From an uncultured Neomegalonema sp. (lineage in GTDB: Bacteria > Pseudomonadota > Alphaproteobacteria > Rhodobacterales > Rhodobacteraceae), in the NCBI GenBank assembly GCA_937928005.1, contig CALFVD010000036.1:1-38903 (forward strand): a stretch of DNA of 38,903 bases, written 5' to 3'. Positions 1 through 9,175 of this stretch are shown in pieces. The translations under genes were made by a program, and so were the position numbers. A model generated the notes under the pieces. It worked only from the letters and a program-made list of their open reading frames with translations, did no database searches and was not told the DNA's origin. Each line of letters begins with the position of its first letter. Position 1 is the stretch's first letter.

Positions 1-53
1 ATGCAGATCGCCGTCGTCTTGAGACTCACATCCAGTCCAACATAATATCCCAT
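1..53 (-). CDS. IS110-family transposase, N-terminal fragment (cut by window edge)
   Basis: Read leftward from an ATG at 53, the frame stays open to the window edge and gives MGYYVGLDVSLKTTAIC. This matches the conserved start of IS110-family DEDD transposases (a YVGLDVS motif with the first catalytic Asp in a RuvC-like fold). A good ribosome binding site (AAGGAG) lies about 8 bases upstream on the same strand. Only 17 codons are visible, so it is not possible to say whether the gene is intact beyond the edge. IS110 elements usually lack long terminal inverted repeats and carry a long non-coding end, so the boundary with rodA cannot be fixed by eye. The identification rests on a short but distinctive motif. 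Confidence 0.78.
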   Translation of the reverse strand, partial: MGYYVGLDVSLKTTAIC

Positions 54-138
54 CACTGCTCTCCTTTCGGTCTAACCGCCAGAGAGCTTCTCAACTCTCA
101 GGGGGAGCAGCAACCTCATGAGTCATGTATGGGATGTA
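54..138. other. Non-coding gap between IS110 start codon and rodA stop
   Basis: These 85 bases separate the IS110 transposase start from the rodA stop. In one subgroup of IS110 elements the region just upstream of the transposase encodes the bridge RNA, so part of this stretch may belong to such an RNA. Small inverted repeats are visible (GAGAG at 82-86, CTCTC at 95-99), but I cannot assign a guide structure. The element end may lie in this stretch or inside the last codons of rodA. Confidence 0.35.
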
Positions 139-1305
139 TCAAAGTACCGTCCCTCGTCGTGGAAATATTACCTTCCCATGTACCTGCGCGCTCAGCAGCA
201 GTCCGAATCCGAACAGGATCACCAGCATCGACGTGCCCCCATAGCTGACCAGCGGCAGCGGCACCCCCACAACCGGGGCCAGCCCCATGACCATCGCCAT
301 ATTAATCGCAAAATACGCAAAGAACGTCATGCATATCCCCGCCGCCAAAAGCCGCCCGAACAGGTGCCGGATGCGCATTGCTGTCAGCAATCCGAAGAAC
401 AACACGGTCATATAAAGGCCCAGCAGTACCAACCCCCCGACCATACCGAATTCCTCGCCCAATACGGTGAAGATGAAATCGGTATGCTTCTCCGGTAGGA
501 AGTCGAGACGCGCTTGCGGTCCTTGCAGATACCCCTCGCCCGTCATCCCGCCCGAACCAAAGGCGATTAGGGCTTGCAAGATCTGATAGCCTGACCCCCT
601 CGGGTCTAGTTCCGGGTTCAGGAATACCTCGATCCGGTCATATTGGTAGGGTTTCAGCAATGCCCAGCTCTGCCCCTTCGATGCAAATACCGCATAGACC
701 ACCCCCCCGACTCCCGCGACCAGCACGGCAAAGAACCACAGGCTAACCCCGGCAAGGAACATGATCACGATCCCGCCTGCGCCCAGTAAAACGGCGGTCC
801 CCAGATCAGGTTGCTTAATGACCAACGCCATCGGCACCGCAATCATTGCCAGCGGGATCACCAATGTCAGGGGATGCCGGATATTGCGCGGGTTTAGATC
901 ATGGAAATACCGTGCTAGCGCCACCACCAGTGCAATCTTCATCAACTCGGATGGTTGCAGCCGGATTGGCCCGATATCGATCCAGCGTTGCGCCCCCATC
1001 CCCACTGACCCGGCCACCTCAACCCCGACCAACAATGCGAGCGCGACCCCATAAAACGCATAGGCCGTCCCTCGCCAAAAGCGGATATCCACCATCGCAA
1101 CGACCAGCATTCCGACAAAGGCAATCGAAAACCGGATCATCTGTCGCCGCGCCCAAGGATCAACGCTGCCATCGGCCACCGAGAATTGCATCGCAAAACC
1201 AATAGTCGCGATTACAAGGATCAGTGCTACCAATGGCCAGTTGAGCGACAACAACTTCTGCGCCAATGTTGGCCCCGCCGTGCCGTGGTTATGGACATTG
1301 GTCAT
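139..1305 (-). CDS. rodA: Rod-shape determining protein RodA, SEDS peptidoglycan polymerase
   Basis: A 388-residue, very hydrophobic protein of the SEDS (FtsW/RodA/SpoVE) family. It polymerises glycan strands from lipid II in the inner membrane and works with PBP2 (MrdA) in the elongasome. The usual family landmarks are present: a QPDLGTA segment after the middle membrane helices, the large periplasmic loop with an RIEVFLNP stretch, and the GLAPVVGVPLPLVSYGGTS signature near the C-terminus. The ATG at 1305 overlaps the mrdA stop as ATGA, so the two are translationally coupled. It is the last gene of the leftward mre operon. The C-terminus ends about 140 bases from an IS110 transposase start, so the final few codons could have been altered by that insertion, although the length is normal. 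Confidence 0.95.
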   Translation of the reverse strand: MTNVHNHGTAGPTLAQKLLSLNWPLVALILVIATIGFAMQFSVADGSVDPWARRQMIRFSIAFVGMLVVAMVDIRFWRGTAYAFYGVALALLVGVEVAGSVGMGAQRWIDIGPIRLQPSELMKIALVVALARYFHDLNPRNIRHPLTLVIPLAMIAVPMALVIKQPDLGTAVLLGAGGIVIMFLAGVSLWFFAVLVAGVGGVVYAVFASKGQSWALLKPYQYDRIEVFLNPELDPRGSGYQILQALIAFGSGGMTGEGYLQGPQARLDFLPEKHTDFIFTVLGEEFGMVGGLVLLGLYMTVLFFGLLTAMRIRHLFGRLLAAGICMTFFAYFAINMAMVMGLAPVVGVPLPLVSYGGTSMLVILFGFGLLLSAQVHGKVIFPRRGTVL

Positions 1306-3221
1306 GTATCGTCGCTCTCGTCATCTTCATCCTTTTTTGCGACGAAGACCGGATCGGCCCCTTTAGGCAGCGCCCCTTCGGGTATCTCCTTTGGGAATTG
1401 CAACTTCAACAGAACGTCGCGTGCGATGGGTGCTGCGACCTTTGACCCACCGCCCCCATGTTCAACCACCACCGCCACCGCATAGCGCGGATCATGCGCG
1501 GGCGCATAGGCCACGAACAACGCATGATCGCGTAGCTTCCAAGGCAATTCATTGTTTTTCAGCACGCCAGTCGCCCGTTCGGCGGTCGTAATCCGCCTTA
1601 CCTGCGCGGTTCCGGTTTTGCCGCACATCTCGTAACCCGCCATCGAGATGCGCGAGCGAAACGCGGTCCCTCCCGCTTCATTCACGACCGCATACATGCC
1701 ACGTTTCACCGCCTCGATATGCGCGTCGTCGATGCCCGTCCCGTGTAGGGCACGTGCCTTGATCCGCTTACCGTCCCGCGCGCGTACGAGGCGCGGATGC
1801 ACCTGATATCCCCCGTTCGCAATCCGCGATGCCATTACCGCCAGTTGAAGTGGCGAACTACTCAGATAACCTTGTCCAATCCCCGCATGCAGCGTCTCCC
1901 CCGGATACCATGGCTGTTTCAGCGCCGCCCGCTTCCATGCCACATCCGGCATTGTCCCTGCCTTGGCATCGTTCAGCCCGATTTCCGGCAGCACCCCGAT
2001 CCCAAATTGCCGCGCAACCTCGGCCAATCGATCAATGCCGATTCGCTTGGCGATGTCGTAGAAATAGATGTCGCAGGATTGCTTGAGACCAGTATGCAGG
2101 TTCATCGTCCCATGCCCGCCGCGCTTCCAGCAATGAAACCGATGGCTGCCCAGTTCGATATGTCCGCCGCAATAGACATTATGCCCCGGGCCGATCAGTC
2201 CGGCATCCATCGCGGCCAGCGCCACCACCATCTTAAAGGTCGATCCCGGCGGGTAAAGACCCGACACCGCCTTGTTGTTCAAGGGGCGCTTCTCGTTGCT
2301 TTGCAATGCGCCCCAATCCGCATGCGACAGGCCCAGTACAAACCCGTTCGGATCAAAGCCCGGTGTCGAGGCCATCGCCAGCACATCGCCGTCATAGATA
2401 TCCATGACCACGACCGCGCCGCTTTCCTCGCCCATGCGCTGCACGGCGTATTTCTGCAAGCCCATGTTCAGCGTTAGGGTTAGGTCTTCGCCCGGTGTGC
2501 CCTCCTTGCGCTCCAATTCGCGTTTGGGCCGCCCATGCACGTCCTTCTCGACCCGGCTCAGGCCCGCCTTGCCGCGCAGCGCGACCTCCTCGATTCGCTC
2601 GACCCCCGATTTTCCGATCCGCATTCCCGGCAGTTTGATGAGCGTGCCTGCCTCGCCCGCCCGCTCCACATCCCGCTCGGATGCGGCGGCGACATACCCC
2701 ACCAGATGTCCCGCAAAATCCGCCTCTGGGTAATGTCGCGTCAGCCCCAGTTCTGGCGAAATCCCCGCCAGCGCGGGCGCGTTCGCATTGACCTCCGCAA
2801 ACTCTTCCCATTTCAGGTTCTCGGCCAATACGACTGGCAGGAACGCCCGTGTTCGCTCGATCTGTTCCAACAACGCCTTACGCTGTAGCGGTGGAATAGG
2901 AATGATCGCCGATAGCCGTTCTAGCGTTTCGGCCACGTCTTCCGTTTTTTCGCGATACAGGACCAGCCGATAATTATGCCGATTCACGGCCAGCGGTTTG
3001 CCATCGCGCGAAAATATCTGTCCCCGCACTGGGGCCAGTAGGGAAGGCCGTATCCGCGCTCGCTCCGCCCGTGCCGCGTATTTTTCGCCTTCGACGATCT
3101 GCAACTGATACATGCGCCCGCCCAACGCCGCCGCCAGCGCGCTCTGCGCCCCGAACAATACGAGTGCGCGACGTGAAAACACGCTGCGATCCAGTTTATC
3201 GAGGTGACTGCGCAAGGCCAT
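1302..3221 (-). CDS. mrdA: Penicillin-binding protein 2 (PBP2), peptidoglycan D,D-transpeptidase
   Basis: A 639-residue class B penicillin-binding protein that cross-links peptidoglycan for side-wall elongation. It has a short cytoplasmic N-terminus, one membrane anchor (about residues 19-38), a PBP dimerisation domain and a C-terminal transpeptidase domain. The three active-site motifs are visible: STFK (Ser 327), SCD (about 382) and KTG (535-537). The frame is open back to a GTG at 3227, but the GGAG ribosome site is correctly spaced only for the ATG at 3221, which is chosen here. It lies between mreD (13-base gap) and rodA (4-base overlap), the common alphaproteobacterial order. Confidence 0.95.
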   Translation of the reverse strand: MALRSHLDKLDRSVFSRRALVLFGAQSALAAALGGRMYQLQIVEGEKYAARAERARIRPSLLAPVRGQIFSRDGKPLAVNRHNYRLVLYREKTEDVAETLERLSAIIPIPPLQRKALLEQIERTRAFLPVVLAENLKWEEFAEVNANAPALAGISPELGLTRHYPEADFAGHLVGYVAAASERDVERAGEAGTLIKLPGMRIGKSGVERIEEVALRGKAGLSRVEKDVHGRPKRELERKEGTPGEDLTLTLNMGLQKYAVQRMGEESGAVVVMDIYDGDVLAMASTPGFDPNGFVLGLSHADWGALQSNEKRPLNNKAVSGLYPPGSTFKMVVALAAMDAGLIGPGHNVYCGGHIELGSHRFHCWKRGGHGTMNLHTGLKQSCDIYFYDIAKRIGIDRLAEVARQFGIGVLPEIGLNDAKAGTMPDVAWKRAALKQPWYPGETLHAGIGQGYLSSSPLQLAVMASRIANGGYQVHPRLVRARDGKRIKARALHGTGIDDAHIEAVKRGMYAVVNEAGGTAFRSRISMAGYEMCGKTGTAQVRRITTAERATGVLKNNELPWKLRDHALFVAYAPAHDPRYAVAVVVEHGGGGSKVAAPIARDVLLKLQFPKEIPEGALPKGADPVFVAKKDEDDESDDT

Positions 3222-3234
3222 CGTCACTCCATGG

Positions 3235-3747
3235 TCAAAGGGTTCGGGTGGGCGTTCGCCCGATCCGCAGGATTTGCCGCATGATGACCGAAATAACGGG
3301 ATAAAGTAGGAATGTCATGCCCGCCTGTACGATCACTAGGTCGATGGGGGGTAGCATCAACCTTGCGGCAGCGGTCAGCACCCATTCCAGCGCAAAGACC
3401 AGCCCTGCAAACCCCGCAAATCCGATCCATCGCCATGCCAGCGGCATCGTGCGCAGCGGAATGGTCCATCGCCCCATCATCATTGAGGCCAACACCAGCG
3501 CCAGCAATCCTGCACCGGGGATATCCCCTAGCACCAAATCCTGCGCCAACCCAATCAAGAACACCATCGGCACCGTCATTATGCCGGGTCGGTGCAGCAT
3601 CCAGAAAAATACGATGATCACCGAAAACCGAGGCCAAGGCGTTGAATCGGCCCCAACCCCCAGCGCCACATGCGTTAATACGATGGCAAATCCGCAAGTT
3701 ACCAGCACCAGTGTCAAAGCCCAGACCAATGACCATGCCGCTTTCAT
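3235..3747 (-). CDS. mreD: Rod-shape determining protein MreD
   Basis: A 170-residue integral membrane protein with about five predicted hydrophobic segments. MreD links the cytoskeletal protein MreB and periplasmic MreC to the RodA/PBP2 synthase. Sequence conservation in this family is low. The call rests on length, hydrophobicity and position between mreC and mrdA. The ATG at 3747 starts the membrane-type reading; longer frames on this strand in another phase are not credible proteins. A 148-base gap separates it from the mreC stop, and I see no clear promoter or terminator there. Confidence 0.9.
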   Translation of the reverse strand: MKAAWSLVWALTLVLVTCGFAIVLTHVALGVGADSTPWPRFSVIIVFFWMLHRPGIMTVPMVFLIGLAQDLVLGDIPGAGLLALVLASMMMGRWTIPLRTMPLAWRWIGFAGFAGLVFALEWVLTAAARLMLPPIDLVIVQAGMTFLLYPVISVIMRQILRIGRTPTRTL

Positions 3748-3895
3748 ACGATAGCCAACGAAAAGTGATGCACTGGAATTCTCTCTTTCTGAGAGAAAAC
3801 CTTTGCCTTGCCTTCCTTTGGGGCGAGAAAGGGCGCAATCGTCACGGCTTGTATCTCGAAGAGTAATGCGTCGAAGACGTCAATCAAAGGGAACC

Positions 3896-4807
3896 TCACT
3901 CCTCGTCCCCCCCTTCATCTTCAGCCGGTTCTGCCTTTTCCTGTTCCACCTCCCCATCCGCCCGCACGATCAGCACGGCATCGGAATCGATGGTCAAATC
4001 CACCCGCTCAATTACGAGCCGCACGAATTCTAACTGCCTGAAATCCCCAATAGGTGCGACCTGCACCACATTATCGACCAACGCATCGACCGTGCCCAGC
4101 GGTAGGCCTTTGGGAAAGATACCACCGTGGTTCGAGGTCAGCACCCGTTGACCCTTTGCCACGCGCCCCGGCTTGGACAGAAATTGCAGTTTCGGCCTGC
4201 CTGTATTGTCCCCGATCAGCAAGGCGCGGATATCGCCGGGTTGCAGCACCGCTGGAATCCGGCTCGATGCATCCGTGACTAAGACAACCCGCGCCGCATT
4301 TTCGCCTAGCGCCACGACCCGCCCAATGGCCGCCGTTCCGTCCATTACCACCGTACCGGGCCGCACGCCTTGCGACCGCCCGGCATTGATCGTGATCGAC
4401 TGCGTAAACGCCCCGCCCGAATTGCCGATGACCTGCGCGGTGATATAGTCGAATCGTGGTGCAAGCGTCACCTTGTTCAGCGCCCGCAACTGCGCGTTTT
4501 CCGCCTCCAGCCGTAGCGCCGCCTCGCGCCATTGGCTCAGGGAGGCGATATCTTCGCGCAGCTTTTTATTATACGCGGCCAGATCGAGGAATTCCCCCGC
4601 ATCCCCCGCCATCCGCCGTACAAAGCGCATTGGCGCACCGACAAACTCGGTCACGGGGGCGGAAATATCGAGGGCAATCTCGCGCAATGGCTGCAATCGC
4701 GGATCTGACGTGGCCCCTAGAATATAGATCGCCACGGCACCGAGCAGCGCGGCCACGCTGACCCCGCGCCCCACCATCCGCCAAAATCCCATTCCGCTGC
4801 TGAACAT
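3896..4807 (-). CDS. mreC: Rod-shape determining protein MreC
   Basis: A 303-residue bitopic membrane protein of the elongasome. It has a short cytoplasmic start, a membrane helix at about residues 14-32, a helical coiled-coil stretch (about 70-110) and a periplasmic beta domain with the family-typical GAFTQSITINAGRSQGVRPG region. The C-terminal tail is acidic (many Glu and Asp), which is a common variation in this family. It follows mreB in the leftward operon with an 89-base gap and precedes mreD. Confidence 0.94.
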   Translation of the reverse strand: MFSSGMGFWRMVGRGVSVAALLGAVAIYILGATSDPRLQPLREIALDISAPVTEFVGAPMRFVRRMAGDAGEFLDLAAYNKKLREDIASLSQWREAALRLEAENAQLRALNKVTLAPRFDYITAQVIGNSGGAFTQSITINAGRSQGVRPGTVVMDGTAAIGRVVALGENAARVVLVTDASSRIPAVLQPGDIRALLIGDNTGRPKLQFLSKPGRVAKGQRVLTSNHGGIFPKGLPLGTVDALVDNVVQVAPIGDFRQLEFVRLVIERVDLTIDSDAVLIVRADGEVEQEKAEPAEDEGGDEE

Positions 4808-4896
4808 CCGTCAGGCCATCGCGTCCATCGTTGCACCAAGATAGTCTGTACCCGATACACTACCGCGCCTGTCTTAACGCTCTGCGTGCGAAAACG

Positions 4897-6002
<1,106 letters not shown>

Positions 6003-6080
6003 GGATTTCATGGACGTGTGTAAGAAAACGCAAGCCATGCGCACGCTAAGGGTTCTCAACGTCCAACAGCGAGTTTGCGT

Positions 6081-7667
6081 TTATTCCGCCGCCTGCACCG
6101 GCGGTGCCGTCTTCGCCCGCCGCACCATCAGCCGGTTCAGCGCATTGATATAGGCCCGCGCCGACGCCACCAGCGTATCCGCATCCGCCGCGTGCCCCGT
6201 GACTATTTTGCCATCTTCCTCCAGCCGCACTGACACCTCCGCCTGTGCATCGGTTCCGTCCGTCACCGCATGGACCTGATATAGTTTTAGCCGCGCGTCA
6301 TGCGGCACGAGTGCCTTGACGGCATTGAACGTCGCGTCCACCGGCCCGTTCCCGGTCGTCTCATGGGCATGACTGACCCCGTCGATTTCCATCGTCAGGC
6401 TCGCCGTTGCCGGTCCTTCGGTGCCGCAGACCATGCCGAGCGATACCAGCCGCATCCGGCTATGGGTCGCGCTCGTCTGCTGATCCTCGATTAGTGCGAC
6501 GATATCGTCGTCATAGATTTCCTTTTTCGCATCGGCCAGCGCCTTGAACCGCACGAATGCCTCCTGAAAGGCATTATCCCCGACCTCATAGCCCATCTGC
6601 GCCAGTTTGTCCTTGAACGCCGCGCGCCCCGAATGTTTGCCCATGACCAGATTGCTCTCGGTCAGGCCCACATCTTCGGGCCGCATGATCTCGAACGTCT
6701 CGGCGTTCTTGAGCATTCCGTCCTGATGAATGCCGCTTTCATGCGCAAAGGCATTCTTACCCACGATTGCCTTGTTGTACTGCACGTTAAAGCCCGACAC
6801 GGTCGAGACGAGGCGGCTGGCTTTCATAATCTGCGTCGTGTCGATCTCTGTCTTATAGGGCAGGATATCCCCCCGCACCTTCATCGCCATCACGACTTCT
6901 TCCAGCGCGGTATTGCCTGCCCGCTCGCCCAAACCATTGATGGTACATTCGATTTGCCGCGCGCCCGCCCCCACCGCCGCCAGCGAGTTCGCCGTCGCCA
7001 TGCCCAGATCGTTATGGCAATGGGTTGAGATCACGCAGGTCTCTAACTCCGGCACCTCCCGGCGCAGCATCGCGATAAGATCGGCGCTCTCGCGTGGGGC
7101 CGTATACCCAACCGTGTCCGGAATATTGATCGTCGTTGCCCCGCATTCCACCGCCAGCGCGACCGTCTGGACCAGATATTCGGCCTCCGTTCGCGTCGCA
7201 TCCATCGGCGACCATTGCACATTATCGCAGAGCGAGCGCGCGAACGTGACCGTCTCGCGTATCTTGTCGAGCACCTGTTCTTTGCTCATCGACAGTTGAT
7301 GTTCCCGGTGCAGGGGCGATGTCCCGATGAATGTATGAATACGCGGGCGCTTGGCGTGTTGCAGCGCCCCCCATGCCCGTTCGATATCCCCCTTCGATGC
7401 CCGTGCGAGACCGCAGGTCACGGCATTCTGCATCAGCTTCGCGATCTCGCTAACCGCCTCGAAATCCCCTTCCGAAGCAATCGGAAACCCGGCCTCAATG
7501 ATATCGACGCCCATCTCATCGAGAAGTATCGCGATCTGGATTTTCTCTTCCAGCGTCATCGTCGCCCCCGGCGACTGTTCCCCGTCGCGCAGGGTGGTGT
7601 CGAAAATCATAACGCGATTGGGGTCGTGGGCCGCATTGTCACGCGCGGAATCGGTCTGCGAAGTCAT
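6081..7667 (-). CDS. leuA: 2-isopropylmalate synthase LeuA
   Basis: A 528-residue enzyme that condenses acetyl-CoA with 2-oxoisovalerate, the first committed step of leucine biosynthesis. The DRE-TIM metallolyase barrel begins with FDTTLRDGEQSPG (about residues 22-34), and the metal-binding HCHNDLGMA motif follows at about 220. The C-terminal part (about 395-520) is the LeuA dimerisation/regulatory domain that binds leucine for feedback inhibition. The open frame extends upstream to 7718, but the ATG at 7667 gives the usual N-terminus just before the catalytic motif. It stands alone, with its own leader (see 7694-7801), upstream of the mre operon. Confidence 0.96.
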   Translation of the reverse strand: MTSQTDSARDNAAHDPNRVMIFDTTLRDGEQSPGATMTLEEKIQIAILLDEMGVDIIEAGFPIASEGDFEAVSEIAKLMQNAVTCGLARASKGDIERAWGALQHAKRPRIHTFIGTSPLHREHQLSMSKEQVLDKIRETVTFARSLCDNVQWSPMDATRTEAEYLVQTVALAVECGATTINIPDTVGYTAPRESADLIAMLRREVPELETCVISTHCHNDLGMATANSLAAVGAGARQIECTINGLGERAGNTALEEVVMAMKVRGDILPYKTEIDTTQIMKASRLVSTVSGFNVQYNKAIVGKNAFAHESGIHQDGMLKNAETFEIMRPEDVGLTESNLVMGKHSGRAAFKDKLAQMGYEVGDNAFQEAFVRFKALADAKKEIYDDDIVALIEDQQTSATHSRMRLVSLGMVCGTEGPATASLTMEIDGVSHAHETTGNGPVDATFNAVKALVPHDARLKLYQVHAVTDGTDAQAEVSVRLEEDGKIVTGHAADADTLVASARAYINALNRLMVRRAKTAPPVQAAE

Positions 7668-7693
7668 GGTTCTGCCTGTCATGTGAGATGCAA

Positions 7694-7801
7694 ATTCGGG
7701 TATCCGGTGCGCGCGCAATCCTCTGAGCGCCGCACCGAGGTCACGGCGCGCTCAGAGGCGACTAAGTAGCAGGAGGCGCGTATCATTTTGCATACCCGAA
7801 T
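7694..7801 (-). promoter_or_regulatory. leuA attenuator: mutually exclusive leader hairpins
   Basis: Three inverted repeats surround the leader peptide. Stem I is a perfect 11-bp pair (7748-7758 with 7720-7730) whose first arm overlaps the leader-peptide stop. Stem II pairs 7727-7736 with 7706-7716 (10 bp with one bulge) and uses part of the same strand as stem I, so only one can form. An outer 10-bp pair, ATTCGGGTAT and its complement (7792-7801 with 7694-7703), can close the whole leader. No U-run follows either stem, so classical intrinsic termination is not evident. Control could instead act through Rho or through leuA translation. Pairings were worked out by hand. Confidence 0.75.
7752..7793 (-). 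CDS. leuL: Leucine leader peptide of the leuA attenuator
   Basis: A 13-codon frame on the minus strand reads MQNDTRLLLLSRL and then TGA. It has four consecutive leucine codons of four different kinds (CTC CTG CTA CTT) and a fifth Leu codon just before the stop. It ends 84 bases before the leuA ATG, and its last codons form one arm of a long hairpin. This is the layout expected of a ribosome-mediated attenuator: leucine shortage stalls the ribosome on the Leu codons and changes the downstream fold. No Shine-Dalgarno sequence is visible. The promoter candidate at 7800-7827 would place the transcript start at or next to the ATG, so the message may be leaderless. Confidence 0.85.
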   Translation of the reverse strand: MQNDTRLLLLSRL

Positions 7802-7827
7802 GATGCAAAGCGTCGCGCCCCTGTCAA
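7800..7827 (-). promoter_or_regulatory. Candidate leuL-leuA promoter
   Basis: On the minus strand a perfect TTGACA (7827-7822) is followed after 16 bases by CATCAT (7805-7800), a 4-of-6 match to the -10 consensus. A start 6 to 7 bases further on would fall at or beside the leader-peptide ATG (7793), giving a leaderless leader-peptide message, as reported for the rhizobial trp leader rnTrpL. Confidence 0.5.
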
Positions 7828-7903
7828 CCCACGATCCTTTACTTATTACGATTTAGCCCAACATACGCCATATAAAGAGGGATCGAAAACTGAAGGACAT
7901 GTC

Positions 7904-8536
7904 ATGCCCGTTACCGCCTTGACCACCGCCCTTGCCGCCCTTGCAATCTTGGCGACCGTCACCGCTACCCATGCTGCTGAGAACATTAAAGGCCCGCAAT
8001 ATGAGGTTATACGCGGCGATAATGGCGTCGAGATGCGCCGCTATGCTCCCTATATCGTGGCCGAAGTCACCGTCGCGGCCTCTTCCCGCGATGCCGCCTC
8101 CTCCATGGGCTTTCGTCCCCTCGCTGGGTACATCTTCGGCGGCAACACCGCCCGTGACGAGATCGCGATGACTGCCCCCGTCACCACGCAGGCCGTCGGT
8201 CAGGAAATCGCCATGACCGCCCCAGTCACGACCGGGACCACCGAAAACGGCCTTTACACGGTTCAGTTCACGATGCCCTCGAAATGGACGATGGAAACAC
8301 TTCCTATCCCCAATAATCCCGACGTGATCTTGAAGCAAATCCCCGCCGAAACCCGCCTCGCTTACCGCTTTACCGGCGCGAAATCGCAAGCCAACATCGA
8401 CGCGGCAGATGCGGCCATTATGGCCTTCGCCGCCCGCGAAGACCTCGCCGTTTCCACTCCCATCATCGCGGGTTATGATGGTCCGCGCATTCCCACTGTA
8501 AGGCGTCGCTGGGAAGTCCAGCGTGTGGTGGAGTAA
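7904..8536 (+). CDS. SOUL family haem-binding protein, exported
   Basis: A 210-residue protein of the SOUL/HBP haem-binding family. The first 25 or so residues are a signal peptide (hydrophobic core, then THAAEN with likely cleavage after AHA), so the mature protein should be periplasmic. The mature part starts with YEVIRGDNGVEMRRYAPYIVAEV and contains the family landmark IAMTAPVT, here present twice in close succession (about residues 87-94 and 103-110). AAGGA lies 6 bases before the ATG at 7904. Members bind haem or free porphyrins; the physiological role is not settled. A porphyrin-binding protein close to a bacteriochlorophyll cluster is suggestive, but no operon link exists because the gene is transcribed away from leuA. 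Confidence 0.9.
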   Translation: MPVTALTTALAALAILATVTATHAAENIKGPQYEVIRGDNGVEMRRYAPYIVAEVTVAASSRDAASSMGFRPLAGYIFGGNTARDEIAMTAPVTTQAVGQEIAMTAPVTTGTTENGLYTVQFTMPSKWTMETLPIPNNPDVILKQIPAETRLAYRFTGAKSQANIDAADAAIMAFAAREDLAVSTPIIAGYDGPRIPTVRRRWEVQRVVE

Positions 8537-8590
8537 AGTACGCCGCCCCGCGCTTGATGCGCAGCCTCCTTCCTTGTGTAACCGCGCTCC

Positions 8591-9172
8591 CTACCGCAGC
8601 CCATCTTCCCCCACCACATCCGCTACTTCCAGCCCACCCATCCGTGCATGGATGCGCGGCCCACAGGTCATCGCCAGCGCGAACAGCAATTCATCCGCCT
8701 TCGGCCCGTCTGGCAGCCCCACTTCCATCGCGTCGAAATGGCTGCGCACATAGGCCGCGTTCGCATGGCCCAGTGGCACGTCGATCCGCGTGCCCACGCC
8801 CCCCTGTTTCATTGCCGAGGGCACTATGGCTTTGGAATCGCTCAGGAGTTGCCGCATCGCATAGCCGCCCGGCACATGCCACAGCGCCGTATGCTCTAGT
8901 TCCCCTGCCTCGCCCACAAGCGCCGCCTTGCCATATCCATCGATCCCATCCGGCCCGCCCAGCGCCCCCACCAGCCGTGCGCTCATCATCGCGCCCAGCG
9001 GTTTCAGGTCATCCATATGCGATTGCAAATCCGCCTCGTACCGCCCCGCGAACGGATTTTTCACCAGCGCAATCATCGCCGCCCGCCTGCGCGGCACCGC
9101 CGCCACCGGTCCCCCGTCATGGTGGATTTCCTCGATGATCAGCATCGTTTTGCGCAGCGTGAATTCGGCCAT
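8591..9172 (-). CDS. PF06684 'amino acid synthesis' family protein (DUF1185)
   Basis: A 193-residue soluble protein that I recognise as the DUF1185/PF06684 family. Its typical opening is KTMLIIEEIHHDGG, followed by an AMIALVKNPFAGRY segment and the later GYGKAALVGEAGELEHTALWH stretch. Despite the Pfam name the biochemical activity is not established. It is the last gene of the leftward operon coming from the molybdenum hydroxylase, 3 bases after the UPF0280 stop, so it is surely cotranscribed with it. Members are often found beside genes for the breakdown of N-heterocycles or amides; that link is from general knowledge, not from this sequence. Confidence 0.8.
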   Translation of the reverse strand: MAEFTLRKTMLIIEEIHHDGGPVAAVPRRRAAMIALVKNPFAGRYEADLQSHMDDLKPLGAMMSARLVGALGGPDGIDGYGKAALVGEAGELEHTALWHVPGGYAMRQLLSDSKAIVPSAMKQGGVGTRIDVPLGHANAAYVRSHFDAMEVGLPDGPKADELLFALAMTCGPRIHARMGGLEVADVVGEDGLR

Positions 9173-9175
9173 GTT

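Noticed and set aside
8537-8590. Bidirectional terminator between the SOUL gene and the PF06684 gene
   Set aside because: Only a weak GCGC-based repeat is present and no T-run; termination between these convergent genes cannot be shown.
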